64,000 bases of DNA, taken from the NCBI GenBank assembly GCA_964016985.1, contig OZ024835.1, positions 2,425,501-2,489,500 on the forward strand, given 5' to 3'. Origin of the DNA: Anodontia alba (Eukaryota; Mollusca; Bivalvia; Lucinida; Lucinidae). The notes beneath the pieces are model-generated. The model did not search any database. It was not told the DNA's origin and worked only from the letters and a program-made list of their open reading frames with translations. A program made the translations under genes and the position numbers. This document shows, piece by piece, positions 21,661 to 32,159 of the stretch (the first letter of the stretch is position 1; each line of letters begins with the position of its first letter).

Positions 21661-21674
21661 TCCACATAAAGATA

Positions 21675-21990
21675 CAGCCGACTCTCGTTATTTCGACTTC
21701 GCTTATCTCGAATAGCCGCTTATCTCGAAATGAAAATCTGGTCCCTGTTTTAACATGGAAATCCAATAACAGGTGACAAAATATTGTGGAAAAGAGGAGA
21801 AATTCTCCTCTTTTCCACAATATTTTCCATACTCGTATATCTCTTCTTTTAGGAGTTAAATTACATAACTCATTTGTGAAATGTGGTTGTTTGGTTTATT
21901 TTTTCCTTGATTCTGCAAATCATATATGTCGAGGTACGGATATCTGGAAGTATTTCAGAGAGTCCCTTGGACTTCGAGATAACGAGAATA
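21675..21990. mobile_element. P3 pogo-like MITE, copy 1 (right terminus deleted)
   Basis: P3 family definition: CAGTCGACTCTCGTTATCTC at one end with its inverse at the other, TA outside, and a central palindrome whose half-site is TTGTGGAAAAGAGGAGAAAT. Here the hairpin tip GCTCC/GGAGC is missing. The right end stops at GATAACGAGA, whereas copy B continues to TCGACTGTA, so about 18 bp were lost after duplication. Confidence 0.8.
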
Positions 21991-22255
21991 AGGAATCAGC
22001 AAATAAGGAACTCTCAGTAGAAAAACGTAGTTTAAACATTACCTTCTCTAAAAATACAAACGCAAATCTCGTCTACTGCAGTTGTGCTTTAAGGGTTAAC
22101 CTTTTCAGCCCTTCAGACCAAACCCCATACCTGTGGAAACAGTAAAGATCCAGATAAGACGGCTCGTAGATCAGTGAGGCGGCTCGTCACAGCTTCTAAA
22201 ACAGGGGTGTCGGTATCATAATTTGAGCCAGCGCAAGACAAAAGTTACTATAAGA

Positions 22256-22430
22256 CTTGTGCGACCAGCGAAGACAGATCAGTCTGCCCATCCGTACAGT
22301 CTGATCAGAGTCTTCGCTGATCGCATGTGCCTTCAACAGCCCCAAGCTATCCAAAGAGGGATACACGAGGCCCTGGCCATACTGGGTGAATGTACAGGTT
22401 GATCTGAGTCTTTGCTGGTTACACAGGTCT
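22256..22430. mobile_element. P6 MITE, copy 2 (copy A)
   Basis: GTGCGACCAGCGAAGACAGA at the left, GCAGTCTGATCAGAGTC-type hairpin and GATCTGAGTCTTTGCTGGTT at the right. Preceded at 22135-22200 by a P5-like hairpin (AAGATCCAGATAAGACGGCT). Confidence 0.55.
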
Positions 22431-22464
22431 TATTGTAGGTTTTGCCGTGCGATGGCTTATTTGT

Positions 22465-22660
22465 AATAAACATTTTCTAGGTTTTATGTATCCTTCGGGG
22501 TTCAACTAGTGGTTTTCTTTAGCTCTGGCTGACAGTGTCTGATGTGATTGCTACGATCCCTCATCCTTGTTTCATCACAGTGATTCAATTTGATTTTGAA
22601 GTTGTTTTTTTTTTTGTTCTGTGATATATCACTGATTGAGTTAGGGGGCCTTTTATGCGA
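22465..22660. repeat. D2 dispersed repeat fragment (copy A)
   Basis: Contains AGTGGTTTTCTTTAGCTCTG and CCTTGTTTCATCACAGTGAT. The same pattern appears on the opposite strand near 44500-44720, and more loosely near 38930-39035. Confidence 0.35.
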
Positions 22661-22826
22661 ACCAAACAATCATTTGTGTCTTTACACCACTCGAACCTAT
22701 GGCCGTTTAATCTATTCGATACATTTTGTTGCTTTTGTTTCTATATTAAGTTCAACATGCACAAACTGCTCGATCTACGTTGGCTGATATATTTTATGTA
22801 AATGTTCATTTTAAGGACAAATTACA

Positions 22827-23133
22827 CCTCGGTGGCTCAGTTGGATGCGCCGTCCGACTGGAGACCAGGAGGTCGCGGGTTCAACCCCCGCCGAGGTCGG
22901 CAACATTCTTTCGTGGAGATTGATCATGAAATATTTTCTAAGGTCATTTTCTCCCTTCCGCTGATTCAAGAAGGGCAGTTGTCAGTTTCTGGCGAAAGAA
23001 TGTGCACAATACTGGTTAACCGCTTAGAGGACTAAGCCTGCCCAGTAAATGTGTGGTTAGGTAAACTGACCGCGCTCGACATGACCCCATTGGGTTGACT
23101 GGACCGTAAAACCTCAACACAAACAAACAAACA
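22827..23133 (+). mobile_element. tRNA-derived SINE inserted in duplication copy A
   Basis: The head CCTCGGTGGCTCAGTTGGAT ... GGGTTCAACCCCCGCCGAGG has pol III A- and B-box-like segments and a pairing acceptor-like stem (ACCTCGG/CCGAGGT), but no proper D or anticodon arm, so it is not a working tRNA gene. The tail is (CAAA)n, ending ACAAACAAACAAACA. At the matching place in copy B (26863-26866) the sequence reads ATTACATCCCC without an insert. Target duplication is at most ACA. Confidence 0.85.
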
Positions 23134-23483
23134 TCCCCAAAACATTATGAAGAACAACACGAGTGGAGCAAGAGTGCGACATTGCTTAGAATATTTCCTC
23201 CTGCTATTATTTCTCTCTTCCATAAATACTTTATAGAAGGCAGTACTTAACTTTTCAAGCTCTATGATTTTTAAAATACGTTCCATGTGGTCTGCTGTCA
23301 GTTTGAGCTTATAAAAGGACCTCTGATAGCAAGGTAACTTTGCCTACAAAATTCTGGAAAACGAACATTGCCGACGACGAGATGGACGACGGCAGTTGTG
23401 CTTTTGCTTGACGATGATCAACGAAAAAACAAAGGAGAGGTCAAAAACCTTTCTAAAACACATTACAGTTTTATATACGACTG

Positions 23484-23840
23484 CAGTAAAACCTCGATAG
23501 CTCGAACACTGATGGCTCGTTTACCATGGCTAATTCGAACTCGTTTTTGAGTCCCTATGAAATTCTTCCGACAGCTCAAGAAAACAAATATTTAGGGAAA
23601 TTTTCTCATTTTATCACGAAATTGTATGTTGTGTGCACTCATTAGAATCGCCTCATCGAGGCGATTCTACTGAGTACACTCAACATACAATTACCGTGTA
23701 GAAAATCGAAAAGATTTCCTAAATTATCCCTTTTTGCTTCCTGACCTGGTGCCATGATTAACTCTCAGTGGCTCGAACTACCCATATCTCAAACAAATTT
23801 CCGTAGTCCCAAAGATGTTCGAGCCATTGAGGTTCGACTG
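23484..23840. mobile_element. P2 pogo-like MITE, copy 2, with empty site in copy A
   Basis: Left CAGTAAAACCTCGATAGCTC, right GTTCGACTG then TA. Copy A reads CGACTATATG at the site; copy B reads CGACTG, then the element, then TATATT. This is a TA-target insertion after the duplication. The central palindrome at about 23620-23692 is near-perfect. Confidence 0.88.
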
Positions 23841-24361
23841 TATATTTTTTTTTTTGTACAAAATGCAAATAATTTATGCTTATGTTTTTGATATTGTAAT
23901 GTAAATAGGCATTTCACTATAGAAAAGTATAATCATATCTGTCTACACAGAAAAATACATTATACCAAATTTAGGGTCCATAGTTGTTCTATTAGGCTTT
24001 CTCTTCTAAAGTTCTAGCAGAAATGGGACAAACAATTGTACTGTCGCCTAGGAGATACAATTGATCCCAGACGTATAATGTATAATAATATAATTGTACG
24101 GTATTTTCCAAACCTGCAATACAAATTCGAATCGAAATCATTAGAAAATATTCGCCCGCCGAAAAACATGAATAAACGACAAAAAGATCAAATAAATCTC
24201 AATTATAGCAGACATGGAATTGAAATCAATTACAAAACAACAATTGTTATGTCCTTAATTTATCTTAATTTCACTGGCAGGAAACTGAAGATTGGCATGA
24301 AAATCTTCATTCGAAGACCTATATACACCAAATTTTAATAAACATAAAAAACTGTAATAAA

Positions 24362-24930
24362 TTCTAACACTCCTCGCCTATATAGCCAATGGTTAAACTC
24401 AGTGATATATTATGCAATAAATCACTGGGCGGAAACGCGCGACGCTATCTGCCGCCTTTCCGACGTCATTTCGACACGCTGCTGACGTCAGTCTTAGTTT
24501 TAAACTGGTTTCCTGTGTTCTATAGAATAATATATGCGAAGTATTGAGCTATAGGGTGAGGGAACCAGTCAATCTTAGTTTCTACGACGCTAGACTGTGT
24601 AACGTCGTCTTTCTCACTTCAGCAACGTAAGAAATGCGTGTAAACGTCAGCGTTACAGTCAAAACTTTTGGCGGGATTTCTTTATTCGATGGCGGAAAGT
24701 TTGAAAAATCTAAAGGATACAATTACCTTTTCGTCGTTTTCTATGTGTTAGAATCGAAATAGATCAGCTCTTGTGCGTGATTTGTTGAGTAATAAATCAC
24801 AGTTTGTCGGTCAGTTGTAAGAAGATAAATCACTCGCGCTCCGCGCTCGTGATTTGATCTACTTTACAACTGACCTCCAAACAGTGATTTATTACTCAAT
24901 AAATCACTGCTAGAGCTGATCTATTTCTTA
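24362..24930. mobile_element. 570-bp palindromic insertion in copy B
   Basis: Copy A reads ACTGTAATAAAATAAATT where copy B carries this insert. It has two inverted pairs side by side: TTCTAACACT at its left with TGTGTTAGAA near 24745, and AAATAGATCAGCTCTTG near 24760 with AGAGCTGATCTATTTC at its right. Within the second pair GTGATTTATTACTCAATAAA and its inverse make a further hairpin with tip near CGCGCTCCGCGCTCG. Confidence 0.7.
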
Positions 24931-25220
24931 AATAAATTTAATTTTCTCTACAGTAACCTGACAAATAATGAAATGAGAACCACGACATGAGAAATTGGTT
25001 CTTACTATATATGCAAACAACAACGGCCCTGACCAATTTGGTCAGGGCCTTTGTTGTTTGCATATATAGTAAGAACGCGCGCAGTCTGATCAGGGTATAT
25101 GTTGTTTTCTTTGATCATCGTCTGATCAGGGACTACGAATGCGCGCGCAGTCTGAACAGGGACTACTTGCAGAATATCGTAGACTGTATTAATGGCTACA
25201 AAAGACCATGACCCGACTGT

Positions 25221-25497
25221 CATCACGAAAACATGCCTATATAATTTTGACCCCATTAAACCCCAATTTTATATAGTAAAATTGGGGTGTACAGGGGTAT
25301 ACATTATTTCTTTATTTCTGCTCAAAAACATAGATTGTGGGTACTCGTTAGAATCGCCTCGTCGAGGCGGTTCTAACGAGTACCCACAATCTATGTTTTG
25401 AGCAGAAATATGAAAAATTTCAGAATTTTTATCTGAAAACTTTCAGTTTTTGGTTGTAAAATTTTCAATATATTTGAATTGGCGTGTTTTCGTAATG
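25221..25497 (+). mobile_element. P1 MITE, copy 7 (in duplication copy B)
   Basis: One of the cleanest copies: full termini and a palindrome with a single arm difference (GAATCGCC against GGCGGTTC). The shared flank CCCGACTGT before it shows it predates the duplication. Confidence 0.92.
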
Positions 25498-25694
25498 GCA
25501 GGGAAAAAGGGAGCTGATTACTTTGCTTTTGTTTGGTTTTTGGCATGTGTACTTCCTGGCATGGTTTGTTCGTTTTTCTCTTGGTGTCAGAGGTAGGCTA
25601 TGTTCTGTGATTTTGGCTCTTCCGTGAAATCCTGTATACTATTATATTCGCAAAAGCCGTAATGTCCTTTTTGCTTGCGTACCACATAAAAATA

Positions 25695-26027
25695 CAGTCG
25701 ACTCTCGTTATCTCGCCTTCACTTATTTCGAATAACCGCTTATTTCGAAAGGAAAATCTGGTCCCTGTTTTTACACGGAAATCCAATAATAAGTGACTAA
25801 ATATTGTGGAAAAAAGGAGAAATTGCACCCAAGGAGCAATTTTTCATCTTTTCCATAAATTTTTCAATATATCTCTAATTTTAGGAGTTAAATTACATAT
25901 TCATTTGTGAAATATGGTTGTTTGATTTATTTGTTTCCTTGATTCTGCAAATCGTATATGTCGAGGTACGGATATCTGGAAGTATTTCAGAGAGGCCCTT
26001 GGACTTCGAGATAACGAGGGTCGACTG
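25695..26027. mobile_element. P3 pogo-like MITE, copy 2 (copy B)
   Basis: Both ends present: CAGTCGACTCTCGTTATCTC and CGAGGGTCGACTG followed by TA. The hairpin has arm mismatches (TTGCACCCAAGGAGCAATTT). Confidence 0.85.
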
Positions 26028-26294
26028 TATGTTCAGCAAATAAGGAACTCTCAGTAGAAAAACGCGTAGTTTAAACATTACCTTCTCTAAAAATACAAAC
26101 GCAAATCTCGTCTACTGCAGTTGTGCTTTAAGGGTTAACCTTTTCAGCCCTTCAGACCAAACCCCATACCTGTGGAAACAGTAAAGATCCAGATAAGACG
26201 GCTCGTAGATCAATGAGACGGCTCGTCACAACTTCTAAAACAGAGGTGTCGGTTTCATAATTTGAGCCAGCGCAAAACAAAACTTACTATAAGA

Positions 26295-26470
26295 CTTGTG
26301 CGACCAGCGAAGACTCAGATCAGTCTGCCCATCCGTGCAGTCTGATCAGAGTCTTCGCTGATCGCATGTGCCTTCAACAGCCCCAGGCTATCCAAAGAGG
26401 GATACACGAGACCCTGGCCATACTGAGTGAATATACAGGTTGATCTGAGTCTTTGCTGGTTACACAGGTC
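26295..26470. mobile_element. P6 MITE, copy 3 (copy B)
   Basis: Counterpart of 22256-22430. It keeps GCGAAGACTCAGATCAGTCT, which in copy A lacks two bases (GAAGACAGATC). Confidence 0.55.
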
Positions 26471-27091
26471 TTATTGTAGGTTTTGCCGTGCGCTGGCTTA
26501 TTTGTAATAAACATTTTCTGGGTTTTATGTATCCTCCGTGGTTCAACTAGTGGTTTTCTTTAGCTCTGGCTGACAGTGTCTGATGTGATTGCTACGATCC
26601 CTCATCCTTGTTTCATCACAGTGATTCAATTTGATTTTTAAGTTGTTTTTTTGTTCTGTGATATTTCACTGATAGAGTTAGGCAGCCTTTTATGCGAACC
26701 AAACAATCATTTGTGTCTTTACAACACTCGAACCTATGGCCGTTTAATCTATTCGATACATTTGGTTGCTTTTGTTTCTATATTAAGCTCAACATGCACA
26801 AACTGCTCGATCTACGTTGGCTGATATATTTTATGTAAATGTTTATTTTAAGGACAAATTACATCCCCAAAACATTATGAAGAACAACAGAGTGGAGCAA
26901 GAGAGCGACATTTCTTAGAATATTTCTTCCTGCTATTATTTCTCTCTTCCATAAATAATTTATAGAAGACAGTACTTAACTTTTCAAGCTCTTTGATTTT
27001 TAAAATACGTTCCATGTGGTCTGCTGTCAGTTTGAGCTTATAAAAGGATCTCTGATAGCAAGGTAACTTTGCTTACAAACTTCTGGAAAAT

Positions 27092-27818
27092 AAAGTTTCC
27101 GTTAACTACATAATTTATATTGCAATAGACCTCTTTACGACCCATCGTTACTGTCATGAAAACAACTTTTCCATATGAAATGTAACTGGTTCCTAAATTT
27201 GTGTAAAACTGTCCTTTTTTGCAATTGAAATGCATGGGAAATGGAAAAGTTTGCTTCAGCTAATCTTTTTCCAGGCATTTGTACATACTTATTTTACACA
27301 ATATATGTAAGTGGCTACCAGAGGCAAAGGAGTGGGGCAAGATACCCTAAAGACAAGAAAACCTATTTTTCACTCTCAGTGCAGCAGTTTTAAGCATTGA
27401 AGGAATTACAACTGTTTTAAATTGAACTAGCCGAACTGCTATGTCCTGGCATATTCATTGTAGTATACACTATAATAAATGCGTCCATATATTTAGCCAT
27501 TTGCCTGACTTTTGTTGCACAAACGCAGAGTCCACACAGTACATCATAGATATAAAGCCTCAGTAATGTGCATTTAGAAAGCAGTTGTAAAACTCAAGAT
27601 ACCTCTGCATATATTGTAAGTCAATGACGTGGAACCCACTGGTAGATGTGAGATACACTATAAGTCTTCAGTTAAGTATTCAGATTTATTTTCTTTTTTT
27701 TATTTTTATTTTTTCTGTGACAAAACTGACCTGGGTTCTTAATTATTAATAATTGTCTTATTCCAAAGCTTCAAAATTTGTGTAAAAATGACAAAAACAT
27801 AATGCTATATATATAGGG
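27092..27818. other. Intergenic, nothing recognised
   Basis: No supported gene. A short T-rich run lies near 27690-27712. Confidence 0.35.
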
Positions 27819-29390
27819 AGAAATATGAAATACCACTGGGCTGAGTGAGGCTCGAACACACGCCGGCCACGACGGCAGTGCCCAGCCTTCAGAGTCAGGA
27901 GACATAACCACTGCACCACTACGTTTGTTAAAAAACAAGTTCATGGAACAGTATTATGCTTGATTTCTCTGAGTGACCCGTCGGATATTTTTGGTGCGCT
28001 AACGCTCTCATTATATACAAGGAACTCTCTGGATCCACAGGATACTGAAGCTTGGAAATATTATTATAATTTAAGATTTAAACAAACTTCAACAAAGAAT
28101 TCCGGCCCAGGATCATTACTGATGCAAGTACTTCAGAAAAAAGTGTTTTGAGAGAAATATGAAATACCACTGGGCTGAGTGAGGTTCGAACCCACGCCTA
28201 GCTCTTCAGAGTCAGGAGACATAACCACTGTACCACTACGCTCATTAAAAAAAACAAGTCTCATGGAACAGTATTATGCTTGATTTCTCTGAATGACCTG
28301 TCAGATAGGGTATATTTTTGGTGTGCCAACGCACTCATTATATACAAGGAACTCTGTGGATCCACAGGATACTGAAGCATGGAAATATTATCATAATTAA
28401 AGATTTAAAAAACTTCAACAAAGAATTCCGGCTTAGGATCATTACTGATGCAAGTACTTCAGAAAAAAGTGGATAGGGAGAAATATGAAATACCACTGGG
28501 CTGAGTGAGGTTCGAACCCACGCCGGCTACGGCGCAAGCGCCTAGTCCTTCAGAGTCAGGAGACATAACCACTGCACCACTACGCTTATTAAAAACACGT
28601 TTCCTGGAACAGTAATATGCTTGATTTCTCTGAATGACCCGTCGGATAGGGTATATTTTTGGTGCGCTAACGCTGTCATTATATACAAGGAACTCACTGG
28701 GTTCACAGGATACTGAAGCATGGAAATATTATCATAATTAGAGATTTAAACAAGCTTCAACATAGAAATTCCGGCCTAGGATCATTACTGATGCAAGTAC
28801 TTCAGAAAAAAGCGGATAGGGAGAAATATGAAATACCACTGGGCTGAATGAAGTTCGAACCCACGCCGGCTGCGGCGGCAGCGCCTAGCCCTTCAGAGTC
28901 AGGAGACATAACCACTGCACCACTACGCTTGTTGGAGAAAAAGTTTCATGGAACAGTATTATGCTTGGTTTCTCTGAATGACCCGTCGGATAGGGTATCC
29001 CAGTGTTAGTCTTACTCCTTGTTGCTTTGTGGTTTATTCTACGAGGCGATTTGTTGTATGTCTTTCCGTGTGTCATTTTGTTCTTGTGTTTTTCAGTCCT
29101 TTTAGTATTGCGATTACCTCGCTTGGGGAAGAGAGAGCTAATCTTAGTGCTTTTCGTACGTTTGTTCGGTTTGTGCTTGTTTAGATTTGTCGGTTTCCTC
29201 TTCCTATTGGGGTCTGGGAAGGGCTGCGGTTTGTGATTGTGGCACTCCCTGGACTTTTCTCTTACCTTTTTTGGTGCGCCAACACACTCATTATATACAA
29301 GGAACTCTCTGGATCCACAGGATACTGAAGCATGGAAATATTATTATAATTAAAGATTTAAACAAACTTCAACAAAGAATTCCGGCCCAG
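27819..29390 (-). repeat. About 330-bp tandem array carrying a tRNA-like segment, four units
   Basis: Units begin near 27819, 28149, 28477 and 28818 with GAGAAATATGAAATACCACT. On the minus strand each has GTGGTGCAGTGGTTATGTCT (A-box-like), a GC-rich variable-arm-like stretch and GTGGGTTCGAACC (B-box-like). Unit 2 lacks the GC-rich arm. Unit 4 is split at GGATAGGGTAT by a 265-bp D1 block (29001-29265) and resumes at TTTTTTGGTGCGCC. No acceptor stem forms, so these are tRNA-derived repeats, not tRNA genes. Confidence 0.8.
29001..29265. repeat. D1 dispersed repeat inserted in array unit 4
   Basis: Contains GTCTGGGAAGGGCTGCGGTT and GTGGCACTCCCTGGACTTTT, also found inverted at 55860-55930. Other array units join directly at this position. 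Confidence 0.6.
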
Positions 29391-29578
29391 GAGTGGTTAT
29401 GTCTCCTGACTCTGAAGGGCTAGGCGCTGCCGCCGTAGCCGGCGTGGGTTCGAACCTCACTCAGCCCAGTGGTATTTCATATGTCTCCCTGTACACTTTT
29501 TTTCTGAAGTACTTGCATCAGTAATGATCCTAGGCCGGAATTCTTTGTTGAAGTTTGTTTAAATCTGTAATTATAACA
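29391..29578 (+). repeat. Inverted partial unit of the 330-bp array
   Basis: The tRNA-like segment now reads on the plus strand (GTGGTTATGTCTCCTGACTC ... GTGGGTTCGAACC), followed by TACTTGCATCAGTAATGATC and CGGAATTCTTTGTTGAAGTT, the inverse of the array's right part. Unit 4 and this piece form a head-to-head junction at GGCCCAGG/AGTGG. Confidence 0.85.
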
Positions 29579-29582
29579 AACC

Positions 29583-30200
29583 ACTTTTAAAGAGCCATAC
29601 AGGAGAAACCACTAGCCCTTTTTCAAGAATTCAGGGAACACATGAAAGAAATGTTAGAAGGAGGCACTATAAAATCGAATACCTCTTAAGCTGATGCTGG
29701 GGTTTATGCAACCTTAATAATCACATTGATGCATATGAAGAGACTTAATAAAACAGTGTTTCATTATTTTGTGTGTACTCTGTTTCCAAAGGCATTCTTT
29801 TAGATCTTTATTTCGAAATCTGAACAACAAAACAATGAATGAAGCTCATGTCATCCCAAGAAGCAAGACACGCTACCGCTACTGGCTGGTGTAAAATAAT
29901 TTACAAAGTTTTACTTAGGAGCAACTACTGGCAAGTGGAAGGAAAAACACAAAATCGCCTTCGAAGTGGGTACACTAGGCTTCTACAAATTCAATCATAT
30001 GCCTTTTGGATTGTGCAATGCTCCGACTATGTTTCAACGACTGATGACGCTCTGCATGAGAGAGTTAAATTTGACAGATTGTTTTATTTACCTCGATGAC
30101 GTCATAATCTTCTTATTTACATTTGAAAACCATATACTGTGTCTCGAGTCTGTCCTCACCCGCCTAAAGCGGCACAATCTCAAACTGAAACCATCTTAAT
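29583..30200 (+). pseudogene. Ty3/gypsy-type reverse transcriptase fragment, frameshifted
   Basis: Three reading frames are needed. At about 29584-29690 pieces resembling the start of a Ty3/gypsy RT domain appear (FKEPYRR, then FREHMKEMLEGGTIKS in another frame). At 29990-30200 a frame reads FNHMPFGLCNAPTMFQRLM, then YLDDVIIF with the catalytic YxDD at about 30088-30099, and a VLTRLKRHNLKLKPS end. The stretch between them is mostly unrecognisable. No LTRs, RNase H or integrase are visible. It is a dead retrotransposon relic. Confidence 0.85.
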
Positions 30201-30284
30201 GTCTAGTGTTACCTACCTTGACATGTGGTGTTACCTACATTGTCTTGGCACTTGACACATGTGCTGTTGTTGACCGTTTCAAAG

Positions 30285-30450
30285 CAGTATTCCTGTTACA
30301 GTTTCTTTTCGTTTGTTGGTTCTGTTTCCAATGAAGTGCCATTTTTGTGATGTCGTTTATGGCTTATAACTGTTACCCGATTCCGTGGAAGGGCTGTGTT
30401 TCGTGGTATTACCTCGGCACCTCCATATTTACGTTTTCAGTAAAAAAAAT
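30285..30450. repeat. Possible D1 fragment
   Basis: GTTTGTTGGTTCTGTTTCCA and GAAGGGCTGTGTTTCGTGGT resemble D1 text elsewhere. Weak. Confidence 0.3.
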
Positions 30451-30814
30451 GTAACAGTTACCAGTATCAATTACCTATGTTTCTTAATGCAATAATCATG
30501 ATCTGGGACTTCATTTCGCTTATATTTATATACTATGCCATTGCATGATATCTTGTTAACCAAATTTTGAGCCACATTAACTACTTACCCTATTCCTAAG
30601 CTTTCAACGTCTATTTTACACCTTTTGATCTATCTAACCTCTGCTTGAGGAGTGGCAAATTTTGCGGCGTCTGATCTGGATGTACACTGTTTGCTCAAGT
30701 ATCTCGGTCCCAATACTTAGAGTAAACGCGGTATTCATAATATCACATTCTAATATTCTTTTTATTTAATCACTGTTTTTAAAACAAAACCAGTGAATTA
30801 TAACCAATTATCTT

Positions 30815-30973
30815 TGGAACCACCTCGGCAAGTCGGTTTTAACGAGTATCCATAATGTATGTTTTTGAGCAGAAATAAGAAAAATAATGTATTATACCCC
30901 TGTAAACCGCAGCGTTACTATATAAAAGTAGGGTTTAAGGTGGTCAAAATTATATAGGTATGATTTCGTGATG
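30815..30973 (-). mobile_element. P1 MITE, copy 8 (half element)
   Basis: Only arm A and half the palindrome remain: GGAACCACCTCGGCAAGTCG through to TATGATTTCGTGATG. Arm B is absent. A weak P5-like hairpin piece lies upstream at 30650-30705. Confidence 0.85.
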
Positions 30974-31003
30974 TTTGACAGTTTCTGTGTAACATCAGTT
31001 ATA

Positions 31004-31325
31004 CAATCGACTCTCGTTACCTCAAAGTCCAGCGGAATCTGAAAAAACTTTGAAATATCCGTACTTCGACATTTCAGATTTGCAGAATTGAGGAAAAATA
31101 AATCGAACAACCACATTTCACAAATTAATATGTAATTTGACTCCTGAAATTAGAGATGTATTAAAAATATTGTGGAAAAGAGGAAAAATTGCTCTTTGGG
31201 AGCAATTTCTCCTCATATCCAAACTATTATGTTACCTGTTGTTAGATTAGAATAGGGACCAGATTTTCATTCCGAGATAAGCGGTTATTCAAGATAAGCG
31301 AAGTCGACATAACGAGAGTTGGCTG
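31004..31325. mobile_element. P3 pogo-like MITE, copy 3
   Basis: Starts CAATCGACTCTCGTTACCTC, ends AACGAGAGTTGGCTG then TA. Central hairpin TTGTGGAAAAGAGGAAAAAT with tip GCTCTTTGGGAGC. Confidence 0.82.
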
Positions 31326-31559
31326 TATTGCAGCAAGTAAAACGTTGTCTTGTAGTTAGATGGACCCCAACTCTGCTGGATCAGTATGCTTTGCACAACA
31401 TTCCTACTATTTCAAGAATTTTCCAGCAATATTGTCCTACTATTTCCAGAATGTTCCAGACCATGATAAAAGGTCTACTCTGAAAAGTAATACTTTGATC
31501 CCCGTGTGAACAAAAACTTTACATTTAGAGTATATCTCCTTTTCAGAAAGAGCTTGATT

Positions 31560-31752
31560 CAGTCGACTCTCTTGTATCTCGAAGGGACTCTCTGAAATAC
31601 TTCAAGATATCCGTACCTCGGCATATCAGGTTTGAGGAAAAAATAAATTGAAACACCGCTTTCACCAAATGAATATGTAATTTGACTCATGATTTTAGAT
31701 GTATATTGAAAATACTGTAGAAAAGAGGCGAAATTGCTTCTTTTCCACAATA
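31560..31752. mobile_element. P3 pogo-like MITE, copy 4 (left half)
   Basis: Left terminus CAGTCGACTCTCTTGTATCT present; the element stops just after a collapsed core (GAAATTGCTTCTTTTCCACA) where copy 5 begins. The missing right arm does not reappear after copy 5. Confidence 0.75.
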
Positions 31753-31904
31753 CAGTCGACTCTCGTTATCTCGAATTCCAAGGGATTCACTGAAACACTT
31801 CGAGATATCCGTACCTCGACATATCAGAGTTGAGCGAGTGGGTAAAACAATAAATTGAACAACACATTTAACAAATGAATATGTAATTTGACTTCTGAAG
31901 TTAG

Positions 31905-31961
<57 letters not shown>

Positions 31962-32123
31962 GTGGAAAAGAGGAGAAATTGCTCCTTAGGAGCAATTTCT
32001 CCTCTTTTCCACATTATTTTGTTACCTGTTGTCATAGTTATATGTTAAAACAGGGATAAGATTTTCACTTCGACATAAGCGGTAATTCGAAATAAGCGAG
32101 TTCGAGATAACGAGGTTCGACTG
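31753..32123. mobile_element. P3 pogo-like MITE, copy 5 with a TA microsatellite
   Basis: Both ends intact, flanked by TA on each side. The core hairpin is perfect around GCTCCTTAGGAGC. A (TA)n run of about 50 bp (31908-31959) sits on the left side of the core only. Confidence 0.9.
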
Positions 32124-32159
32124 TATTTTGTAACTACCAAGTGTATCCTGTCTCGCTGT

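Larger units (their letters stand above)
20336..23359. repeat. Tandem segmental duplication, copy A
   Basis: Begins CGAATATTGCCGACGACGAG and ends TTCTGGAAAA, directly abutting copy B. Identity to copy B is high throughout (P1, P3, P6 and D fragments in the same order). It lacks the P2 insertion and the 570-bp insertion present in B but carries a SINE that B lacks. A 160-codon plus-strand frame at 20468-20950 begins at GTG and has no known domain. Confidence 0.9.
23360..27091. repeat. Tandem segmental duplication, copy B
   Basis: Begins CGAACATTGCCGACGACGAG and ends TTCTGGAAAA followed by unrelated sequence. Relative to copy A it has extra blocks at 23484-23840 (P2), 24362-24930 (palindromic insert) and about 25026-25110 (short palindrome), and retains the complete right end of its P3. 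The plus-strand frame homologous to 20468-20950 has in-frame stops (TGA and TAG) in its first half. Confidence 0.9.

Noticed and set aside
22826..22900. tRNA gene on the plus strand
   Set aside because: Acceptor and T arms pair, but the D and anticodon arms do not and a SINE body with CAAA tail follows.
27834..28930. Minus-strand class II tRNA genes
   Set aside because: A and B boxes are present but no acceptor stem pairs, and the segment is part of a 330-bp tandem unit.
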